From contig ADNK01002600.1 in NCBI GenBank assembly GCA_000320545.1, positions 1 to 21,618 of the forward strand: a stretch of DNA of 21,618 nucleotides, in the 5' to 3' direction. The stretch comes from Bigelowiella natans CCMP2755 (lineage: Eukaryota; Cercozoa; Chlorarachniophyceae). A program made the position numbers and the translations under genes. Shown here in pieces: positions 1 to 8,150 of the stretch (position 1 is the stretch's first letter; each line of letters begins with the position of its first letter). The notes below the pieces were generated by a model, which ran no database searches, was not told where the DNA came from, and worked only from the letters and a program-made list of their open reading frames with translations.

Positions 1-256
1 TATATATATATATATATGCGCATACATATACACATCCATGGGCACAGGCATTCTTACTAGTTCCCGACTGACACATCATTCCCATTTCAAAAGGAGGGGC
101 CGGCGGGGAGGATACGTCGTCCCCCCAATCGCAAACACACACCCCCGCGCACGCTCCCTCACTGCAGGTGCCATTCCCATGACGATGCTTGATGTGTTAA
201 AACCCCCCCCCCCCCACACACACACACACACACAACAATTTGTAGCAAACGCATGC

Positions 257-297
<41 letters not shown>

Positions 298-382
298 TGT
301 GTGTGTGTGTGTGTCTGTGTGTGTGTGAAAATACACGTGATGATACCTGGCGTTGTTCGTATGCTCGATGCCCTCTAATCAG
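1..382. repeat. Repeat-rich 5' stretch, probably PPR intron
   Basis: The stretch begins with (TA)n at 1-17, has a C-run plus (CA)n at 203-234, then a compound (CT)n-(GT)n at 259-327. It leads into the splice acceptor before position 383. Open frames across it are made largely of the repeats themselves. An upstream PPR exon may lie around 60-200 (there is an acceptor-like CTGCAG near 170), but I could not place one. Confidence 0.6.
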
Positions 383-661
383 TGGCTGGCCGTCTTTGAG
401 CTCATGCTGAAGGCTCGGGATACGTCCAAGCAGGTTGATTGTTGTGTACAATCTGTAGTAGTAGTAGTAGTAGTGTAGCCCTTCCAATGACCGTCAAGAG
501 GCGAGATTTGCAATAATGAGATTACGGATTTGACGAGAGTGGTGGGAGAGGGGAATGCCAGCATCATCATCTATGCCATCTATCTCCTCCCTCATGAAAT
601 TAATCATCATCTATGCCATCTATCTCCTCCCTCATGAAATGATACCCTCCCTTTTGTTGGC

Positions 662-718
<57 letters not shown>

Positions 719-1632
719 GTTCAGCCCTCCGCCGCAACCAAGAACCGCGCTCTCTATGCCTACGCGAAGACTGGGAAATGGGAGTTAGCCCTCGTTTTAG
801 CAACGTATTGCCAGCGGCCACTTCACTCTAATTTACGAGCTGATGATGATGATGATGATGATGGTGGTGGTGACCGTGATGATGTGCTAACTGTGCTGAT
901 GATGACAGCGATGATGATGATGATGATGGGGTTAATTAGTGATATCGAGCGTGCATAATCTTACGGAGATACGCTGGAGAGACATAGAGGATAGATAAGC
1001 TGTGATAGATAAGTTGTTTGCGCTTGCTGCTGTCTGTGATGGGAATTGAATAAGACTCCGTGATACTCCTTTCCTCCTCCTCCCCCTCCTCCTCAGCAAC
1101 ATGCAGGAACGAGGCGAGGCAGATCACGAGACGTATGGATGCTCACTGGCCGCTTGTGATGTAGGGTGAGTGTGAGCTGAATAGCGGTTGTGTGTAGTGT
1201 TAGTAGCTCCTGCGTTGGATCACAGCTTAAATAGTTTTACGTGTATTCTCCTATCGACGTCGAGGATTAGTTTGATCGATATTTCATGTGTTTTTGCTTA
1301 ATATGCGAAGCGGCCAGTGGGAGCGCGCGTTGGATATCTTCAACAACGTGCAGCAAATGAGCCTGAGACCGACGGCGTTGATGTACGACAGAAATCTCAT
1401 CCCCACACACGCACGCACGCACGCACACTCGCACACACCATGCGCCATTTTGTACACACACATGCTCAACATCAACGTGGCTGGCAGGGAATGGGGTGGG
1501 AACGACTTTTTGATGACTTTGCTTTCTCACGACAGCTACTGTGGGGCAATTCGGAGCTACGATATGCTAGGAAAGCGACAAAAGGCGCTGGAACTGTACA
1601 GCCAAATGGGCGCGTTGTCTTTGCGTAAATGA
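383..1632 (+). CDS. Pentatricopeptide-repeat (PPR) protein, 3' part of gene
   Basis: Five exons join in phase with GT-AG borders: 383-433, 725-804, 1097-1165, 1311-1382 and 1536-1632 (TGA stop). The joined protein shows at least three successive units of about 33-35 residues with the helix-turn-helix pattern of PPR repeats. Examples are ALYAYAKTGKWELALVLA, SLAACDVGGQWERALDIF and AIRSYDMLGKRQKALELY. A further partial unit (WLAVFELMLKARD) starts the first traceable exon. PPR proteins bind single-stranded RNA and usually act on mitochondrial or plastid transcripts; that role here is inferred from the family. The 5' exons and any targeting peptide lie upstream, either in 1-382 (where I could not fix them) or outside the window. 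A possible poly(A) signal AATAAA lies at 1692-1697. Introns carry (CTG)n, (GT)n and (GAT)n tracts and a 40-bp tandem duplication. Confidence 0.85.
434..724 (+). repeat. PPR intron with 40-bp tandem duplication and microsatellites
   Basis: The intron starts with GTTGATT and ends with TTCAG. It contains an (AGT)n run near 460-474 and a 40-bp unit present twice in tandem (561-600 and 601-640; the last 37 bases of each copy are identical). A (CTG)n tract (661-683) is followed by (GT)n to 717, immediately before the acceptor. Confidence 0.8.
805..1096 (+). repeat. PPR intron with (GAT)n runs
   Basis: The intron has a GTATTG donor and a pyrimidine-rich acceptor (CCTCCTCCTCAG). It holds (GAT)n runs at about 841-862 and 909-928. 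The acidic poly-Asp frames through here are the translated repeat, not coding sequence. Confidence 0.7.
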
Positions 1633-1691
1633 TAAATATACCAAGTATATCGAAGCTGCTCGGCAGAAGAATGCTTTACGTGGAATATTCA

Positions 1692-1697
1692 AATAAA
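1692..1697 (+). terminator. Possible poly(A) signal of the PPR gene
   Basis: AATAAA lies 60 bases after the PPR stop codon, a reasonable distance for 3'-end formation. No transcript evidence is available. Confidence 0.35.
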
Positions 1698-1877
1698 GGC
1701 GGGCTATTTGTACTTCTTTGGCAACAGCTCACGAAAAATGATAATTTAGAATTATAGTCGATTTGCAATTAAGTTGTATTTCAATTTGAAGATCGTCAGG
1801 CGTGATACGATTAACTAGTTCATAGCATGCGATGCATGCAACTTGGAACCTTGATCGAATATATAGTCACTACTAGA

Positions 1878-1950
1878 CTACCAGGGCGCCATGCTACTTG
1901 CAAGTGCTCTATTACGCTACCGGGGCGCCATCTGCTAGCCATGCTACTTG
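1878..1950. repeat. Imperfect direct repeat in spacer
   Basis: CTACC(A/G)GGGCGCCAT occurs at 1878-1892 and 1917-1931, and ATGCTACTTG occurs at 1891-1900 and 1941-1950. Together they form two diverged copies, the second with an extra TCTGCTAGCC. The central GGCGCC is palindromic. Confidence 0.7.
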
Positions 1951-2582
1951 TGCGTAATTAGGAATTTACGTCTATATCAGACACATACATTGAACATGAA
2001 ACTACACGTCGATCACCAGCTGTGTTGCGTAATGATGAATGCTAGCTTGTACATGTAAGTACCGCCAGAAATATAAAGAAAGGTGCGAAATCCTCTTAAC
2101 TCCAACTCGCCCACAAATGATAGTCTAGTAGAGAGTCCAGTACTTAGTGCATGCTAGCATGTGGCACTGCTTATACTCTACACACACATAGATCTGAGTG
2201 CTGCTGGAGCACGCGCGATGCAAGAGGTTATTTTTAATGATTTTCCGCACAACTATGCTACACAATCTAGCATTCCGCTGCACAAACGCACAGTATGTAC
2301 GACCTCTCTAGCAATAACGGTATATGTGAGGCTCTGCAGCGTATAAAGACCATCATACGTGTTTTTTTCATCTTCTCACTCTCCGGCAGTAAATGCTCAT
2401 GCTAGCATGGTTCGCCTTCATAAAATCTACTTTGCTTGTTTGTTCTCCGACAGTCTCTAATGTCTACTTCGTACTTCAAATTAAGTTATTCGTATGTCTA
2501 TATGCTACCCTTTATGTAATTTTTAAGGCGACGAATTTCAATGCTGCCGGTAGTTGCAGCGCATCGTCAAAGTCTCCATCGT

Positions 2583-2825
2583 TCATAAACAACTGCCGTA
2601 TGATTTCCCAACCGCCTGGCCTTTATTTTTCTCAGATGGCAAATGTCGTTTGATCAGCCCTCCGCCATCGCGTCCCTGAGCAGCAGTGTGATATGTGTAT
2701 TCAGGCACCGAAGAGGAGGGGACAGGCCCGTCTCTTTGCGCCATCCATCCATCGTTCGAGTAGTCATCAAGCAGCCCCTCCGGCTCACGGGGGGGGGTTG
2801 GTGACGGAGTGAATTGATTGAACAA
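2583..2825 (-). CDS. Possible small hypothetical protein or exon (weak)
   Basis: An 80-codon frame starts ATG and ends TGA. It lacks microsatellite content and has a mixed hydrophilic composition, with segments such as GLLDDYSNDGWMAQRDG. There is no recognisable domain, signal or homologous motif. It lies downstream of, and in the same direction as, the 3079-4566 gene. It may equally be chance. Confidence 0.15.
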   Translation of the reverse strand: MFNQFTPSPTPPREPEGLLDDYSNDGWMAQRDGPVPSSSVPEYTYHTAAQGRDGGGLIKRHLPSEKNKGQAVGKSYGSCL

Positions 2826-3078
2826 ACGTCCCCAGTACCTAGGATGGATTCAAGAGGTATTGGCATAAGAAACTTAAGTCATTACTGGGTTGTAGCAATG
2901 CCCTTTGCATGAAAAATACTTACTGCTGGTACAGCCTCTAGAAGGAATGTAAAGCATGTATTTTCTTGTGTGATTACGCAAACACACACACACACACACA
3001 TTTACAGACACTAAAACTTATGTTGATAACTTTCGCACCATTTTCAACGGCATCATAATATACTCTAAGCTACTTATA

Positions 3079-4566
3079 TTACTGAAGCAAGCGACAAGGG
3101 CACGTTCTCCCCTCGGAGTAGCACAGCATACGCCCAAGCTCAGGCATTCCAACCATCTCCGCGCAGAAACTAAACGGCCGCAGAACCCACCCAACCCCCC
3201 ACACCACGAGCGCTGCAGGGATCACTACTGGCAGGGCTATGAGCGTGAGCATGCTGAGAAAGAAGAAGCGAAGTCCCCTGCCAGAAGCTCCACTATCGTG
3301 GTTGTCCTTATCGTCCTCTGCATCCTCTTCCAACCCTGAGTTCTGCAGGCTGCCGGCGATAAATTCGTTGTTGGCGGCATCGAATGGGAATGTGCTATGG
3401 CCCTTGCTGCTTTTGCGGCGTACCATGGGAGGTACCATGGGGGGCAGGGGATGGTCGACAGTCTTAGACTGGTGTGGTGGGAGGGAAGAGCTCTTAGAAG
3501 CTACCGTCATTTGTTCTGCTGCTACGGCTCCCGCGGCTTGGAAAGTTGCTCGTTTTATTGCAGGTGCCGTGATGCAGCCCCCATGCTCGAATTTTCCGTG
3601 GAAAGCAGCATTCGAATAGCGAAGATCGCGGTCTTCTGATTGGAAGACTCCTTCACCGATTCCTTGGTGTGGATCACCTTCTTTTCTCACATCGCCGATG
3701 GATGCCCTCCTTTGGCCCATTCCAGCCACTTCTACTTCCTCCTCCTCCTCGCCGGTTAGACCGTCGCCTTTCGATTCAAGCGCTCCAAGCTTATGCAGAG
3801 ATCCTGCCACTGGTCCTGATCCCGCCTTGTCCCTCCCCACAGGCGGGAAAAGCGACTTAGATGCCGACTCCACATTGTTCTTCCAGGGAGCTTCGTCTTC
3901 GTTTTCTTGGTTATCGACCGAACAATGGTCAACTTTGGCCCATGGAGAAGAGTAGAGTACAGCCCTCCCACTAGTATCTTGATTGTTCCTCTGACTATTA
4001 TTATTTTCCTCCTGAAAACGGATCACTTTCTTGGATGCAGATGCGCGGTGCGGTCGTTCCTTGGCAGAGTGGGCTGCAGCGTTCAACTTGTTCAGAGCAG
4101 CGAAGGAGGTGGAGGAGGAGGAGTTGGGATCCGTGGGTTGGAAAGCATTCTCGTCGAAACCGTACAGAACTTTGCCGCCTCCCTGATTGGATGCTACGCT
4201 TGAACCGTTATTTTTTTTTATTTTCCTTGAACTTTGTCCAACGGGGAAGCCGTAACTCGCAATGGAGTTGCCAGCCGCATTGGAGGTGAGGCCTTCTATC
4301 ATACTGGTGATCTCTTTCAATGGAGATACGTTCTTACCATCATCGCGGCTATTCCCTGCCTCCATTTCCATGTTAAAAAGATTTTTCCGTGTATCTATAT
4401 GGTCGCTGTAGCTATCGCTCCTGCCAAAGGGGAAGGTACGACCTTTCGCACCGCCCGCTTCTGTCGTTGATATGGGGAGCTTATCGGGTCCTTCGGGGGA
4501 GGAGAACTCATCAAATGCCTCGAGTGCATCTTCGATGCCCAAGTCCATACTACTATTCGCGCTCAT
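3079..4566 (-). CDS. Unknown protein with C-terminal membrane segment, single exon
   Basis: An uninterrupted 495-codon frame that I do not recognise. Residues 1 to about 430 are hydrophilic and rich in Ser, Gly, Asp, Glu, Lys and Asn, so probably disordered. They include an acidic patch in the middle (EEEEEVEVAG) and a second acidic patch before the membrane (EDAEDDKDNHD). At about residues 434-462 comes a long hydrophobic stretch (FFFLSMLTLIALPVVIPAAL and on through VVWGVGW). Two prolines split it, so it could be one helix or a short hairpin. A tail of about 33 residues contains several cysteines (CYSEGRTCPC), possible lipid-attachment sites. This layout suggests a tail-anchored protein with a large cytosolic region; that is inference. 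It is the only intronless gene here and is divergent from the TIR gene. The frame stays open upstream of this ATG through the (CT)n tract, but ATG 4566 is the natural start. Confidence 0.7.
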   Translation of the reverse strand: MSANSSMDLGIEDALEAFDEFSSPEGPDKLPISTTEAGGAKGRTFPFGRSDSYSDHIDTRKNLFNMEMEAGNSRDDGKNVSPLKEITSMIEGLTSNAAGNSIASYGFPVGQSSRKIKKNNGSSVASNQGGGKVLYGFDENAFQPTDPNSSSSTSFAALNKLNAAAHSAKERPHRASASKKVIRFQEENNNSQRNNQDTSGRAVLYSSPWAKVDHCSVDNQENEDEAPWKNNVESASKSLFPPVGRDKAGSGPVAGSLHKLGALESKGDGLTGEEEEEVEVAGMGQRRASIGDVRKEGDPHQGIGEGVFQSEDRDLRYSNAAFHGKFEHGGCITAPAIKRATFQAAGAVAAEQMTVASKSSSLPPHQSKTVDHPLPPMVPPMVRRKSSKGHSTFPFDAANNEFIAGSLQNSGLEEDAEDDKDNHDSGASGRGLRFFFLSMLTLIALPVVIPAALVVWGVGWVLRPFSFCAEMVGMPELGRMLCYSEGRTCPCRLLQ

Positions 4567-4582
4567 TTTCCCTCTACCTCCA

Positions 4583-4621
<39 letters not shown>

Positions 4622-4781
4622 GGGGAGGTCGGGGGGGCGGAGGAAATCGTTAAATTCCGAGGGAAACAGTTCCGGTTTGCTGCAAAACCGACAAATTACG
4701 CCCAATTTTCCCCAAAACATCTCTTCGGCTTCATCCTTCCTTGTCGCACAGGCGAAACAGATCGCAGTTTAAGAAACTGAA
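4567..4781. promoter_or_regulatory. Head-to-head intergenic region with (CT)n tract
   Basis: About 215 bases separate the start of the minus-strand 495-codon gene from the first ATG (4782) on the plus strand. The region holds (CT)n at 4585-4618 and a G-rich patch at 4619-4638. A (CT)n/(GA)n tract close to a start codon could be 5' leader or promoter. That it serves both genes is inferred from geometry; I saw no clear TATA box. Confidence 0.4.
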
Positions 4782-4904
4782 ATGGTAACGGCCGCTTCCT
4801 GCTTCGATGTACTCACGTCGCAAATAGACCTAGGCCTAAGCGACACTCCGATCGCCGCATATTTACGACTCACCAATTCACTCGTAAAACGGAGGAGGAG
4901 CTAG
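4782..4904 (+). CDS. Possible 5' exon or leader ORF of the TIR gene
   Basis: A 40-codon frame beginning MVTAASCFDVL, in unique sequence, ends at TAG 4904. It contains a possible donor (CTC|GTAAAA at 4884, phase 0). Joining this to the frame at 5012 needs an acceptor after CAGAG (just before GGGGCAATC), which I regard as only possible. It may instead be an upstream open frame in the leader. Confidence 0.25.
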   Translation: MVTAASCFDVLTSQIDLGLSDTPIAAYLRLTNSLVKRRRS

Positions 4905-5011
4905 GAGCACCCCTGAGATAGGTAGAAACAACCGCAGCATCTACAATCGCGCTATCGATCTAAACACACGCACAACTGCTTCCCCAAATAGGCAAATCAG
5001 AGGGGGCAATC

Positions 5012-6166
5012 ATGAAGGTTCATCCCATCAAGAAGAACTACAAGTTAGCCAAGGGAGTCTCTCAAGGCACGGGCTTCGATGAAGAGAAAGCGATTAAGCT
5101 TGATGGTGGCAATAATGATATTATTCGCCGAAAGGGTACATGCATGCCAGACAGCGCCATCGCTGGCGACGGGAAGGTCAAATTCAAGCACGAGACCAAT
5201 GACGTAATGGTTAGCTACTGTCGGAGAAATACGCCGTTTGTCAAGGTAGACTAGTTCGCTATTAGAAGGGGAGGGAGCAAGGTAGAGATGGAGAAAAAGG
5301 ATATGTAGAATTTACTTCAATTTGTCTCAGTCCCTAGTGCAATTTCTCAACGACATCGGGATTGATCCATGGGTCGATTGGGAAGACATTCCACCTGCAG
5401 TTGATTGGATGAAGCAGATAACAAAAGGTAATTGTGTACACGTAGACCATACGATTTGAGAGTGCGAGCCTGTACGCGCACGCAGTGCGTGTGCGTACAC
5501 ATTTTGGGCGTCTGCGTTTTACATGCGAATCCATAAGGATATAACCCAATTTTACAGGAATAATAAATGCATACGCGTTTATTTGTGTACTATCTCCGGA
5601 GTATTTGGAATCGAAGATATGCTTAGAGGAGCTACAAATAGCATTGGACAGGTGAGAAGGGGCAAATTGCAGAGATAGTCACCATGGCTATTCAGGAGCA
5701 TCGATGTTTCTCAGATACTTTCTCCACAAACAGCCATTATTGTTTTACCCTGTCTTCAAAATTACTCTCAGAAACCCCTTTCTCTCCCCTCGATCCTCAA
5801 AATCTCCTTTTGACAAATTGTCTGGTTGTGTTGTTAGTGGGAAGCTCATTGTCCCTATCGTTTGTAAAGATATAGACTGGAGCAGCCCGAAGCTCCCCAA
5901 GGTGGTTCATTGATGATGGCTGACCGCGTGCAAAAGTTCACAGCCCCCTTTGTTAGCTTTGAATGAAAGAGAGAAAAAGAGAGGTGGGGTGTACCTGAAT
6001 TCGACCTGTTCCTTTCTTGTTGTTCTTCTTCTTCTCTTCCTCCTGCTCGTCGATCGTATATCCTAGGCTTTGGCAGAAATCAATTTTATCTTTGTCCGGG
6101 AGACTGACGACAAGGCAGCAGGGTGGGTTTCTACTGAGCTAATAACCAATTACATAACACACACAC

Positions 6167-6224
<58 letters not shown>

Positions 6225-6392
6225 TACAGGTTCGCGAAAGTGGATACTGCGTTGCACACAGATCAGGAGTATGTCCACAACTTCGAGGAGCTATCACGCA
6301 CGTCCGTGCATTATTTTGACGAACCAGATCCGGTAATCGCAATGACAACACAAAACCAACACCCCTCAGTGCTATCACGAGGTCGATAAAAG

Positions 6393-6453
<61 letters not shown>

Positions 6454-6699
6454 CTAAATGCTACCTTCTTTGCTTTCGTTTGCTGCTGTTTCCATATATT
6501 CGTGAATTGCTAGAACAAAAAGATAGATCTCTTAGCAACAAACGAGCTTCTTGGCGTCTATGAGGTATGAAGCACTTGAGGGCACACGGAACGAAACCTA
6601 CTTACGTGTATCTCGATCCTATTCCCCCTCCCTCCCCTGCTTTACATCCTCATAAACTCGTTTGCCCCTGCCTGCTTGCTGCTGCTGCTGCTGCTGTGC

Positions 6700-6738
<39 letters not shown>

Positions 6739-7731
6739 TGAATGTATGTACTTTCGAGCCATCAAGCGTATTTTTGAAGGCACAGATCTTGCACTTTTTT
6801 CCCTTCTTCTTCTCCTTGTAATCGTACTCGGTGCGGGTCTCTTTTCGTTGTCGCACGTTGTTTTTAGAATTGAAACTGTTGTGGCTATGTTGTCAGCAAA
6901 CGATAATGATCGGCTCTGTGCGCATCCCAAAGCCCACGAAGAAAATGATCAAGTAATAGGGGGGGGGGGGGGTGGGTGGTGTCAGAATGGGGTGGAAAGT
7001 TCTGCATATATTATTGCAAGCACTTGAATTCGAAAATGCCCATCTCTGCAAGAGATTACTTTGAAGAATATCTGTTTATGTCAACATAAGTATTTTGTTA
7101 TCGCTCAGCGCGTAAGATTCCTCCCTCTCTCTGCCCCTCTCTCCCTCCCTCCGTCCCGCACCCTTTCTCTGTTTCTGTGTGCGCGTGCGCACGATCGTGT
7201 GTATGCGTCTTCTGCTGCAAAAAGCTTTGTGCAGGACTGTCGCTCTCAGGCCAAGAAAAATAGGTGATGCAAAGTTTTAAATTATGGTTCGTGTAGAGAA
7301 TATCTCGAGCACAAACAGAAATGTAACAATGACAATACTTCTCATTCGCCTCCGAGACGCTACTCCAACGGTTAAAAATCGGAAAATCTTTATGAATTGT
7401 CGTTGCAACTGTTGCGACCCCTTCTGCTCCTTCCCCCATCATCTCTGTTCCCCTCTGTCAATTGGAATATAATATGTTGTGTCTGTGTGCGTGTACTCAA
7501 AACTAGGGCATTAGAGCAGCGACAGCAAATGATAATAGGTAAGCTTGTACGAAAAGCACGCACCGAATCAGTGACGCATGATATGTCACAATAGATCATC
7601 AAATAATATTCAGGGGCTATTCTGGCTCTTCTCCTAGTCGTGATGACGATCGGAATAATTATTTCTAGTAAGATGAACATATCTACAAGTTTTATTTCTG
7701 TAATGTGTGCTGCCTGTGCGACTGTTTGTGC

Positions 7732-7772
<41 letters not shown>

Positions 7773-8111
7773 TGTGCGGTGTTCTAAAAGCTTTCGTTGC
7801 ACTTCTCACCTTTCGATTTTTTTTCTTGATACCTCGCATCACAAACGTCAATCGATTCCATTTCATATTCATATTCGCCTGGGCAAAGTTACGTACTACC
7901 ACGAGGCGAAGAAGGTATATGCCACGTTGTTCATTCACGATATCAAGATAAGATTTTTTGCTGTTGTCTCGAAATTGCCACACCATAATAACTGCACACA
8001 AATATAGAAAGGGGGAGGGGTGAAGGATTATTCAAACACAGATCGGTCACAAATTTTCTTGTCGTGCTTTAGTCCGTTAAGACTGAGAGAAGCTTCCCAT
8101 AGCCGCTCGTG

Positions 8112-8150
<39 letters not shown>

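Larger units (their letters stand above)
1698..3078. other. Intergenic spacer, CTAG-rich, no firm gene
   Basis: No gene can be supported. The stretch is rich in CTAG and GCTAGC words, for example CATGCTAGCATG-type palindromes around 2150-2163 and 2397-2408. It holds an imperfect direct repeat (1878-1950), a G-run near 2790 and (CA)n at 2982-3000. Two weak open frames exist: plus strand 2393-2653, and minus strand 2583-2825 (80 codons). The minus frame has a less repetitive composition and could be a small gene or a terminal exon, but I recognise no family. Confidence 0.55.
5197..6564 (+). other. TIR domain region (exons 1-7 of the TIR gene)
   Basis: Residues about 62-233 of the joined protein. 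The core runs from the first strand (NDVMVSYCRR) through the WVDWEDIPP loop and the SPEYLES...CLEEL helix to the LIVPIV strand. An additional segment, ALAEINFIFVRETDD then TALHTDQEYVHNFEELSR, matches the extension seen after the TIR domain in bacterial TIR-membrane proteins (consensus like LNWIFFREEDDF then TDLDHVRxHTRL, known from the family). All six junctions among these seven exons are canonical and in phase. Confidence 0.85.

Noticed and set aside
3239-4772. Several plus-strand frames of 60-127 codons opposite the 495-codon gene
   Set aside because: They are antisense shadows of the minus-strand gene, without family features.
5684-5913. Two overlapping plus-strand frames
   Set aside because: Only the segment 5838-5901, in the phase set by its neighbours, matches the TIR domain. 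The rest is intron.
6662-7027. Plus-strand frame of 121 codons with a hydrophobic stretch
   Set aside because: It begins in (GCT)n-(GT)n. The hydrophobic part is the pyrimidine-rich end of an intron. Only the final part (6868-6952) fits the TIR family.
7390-8001. Minus-strand frame of 203 codons
   Set aside because: It runs through the complement of (GT)n and over TIR-gene exons on the opposite strand. No recognisable domain.
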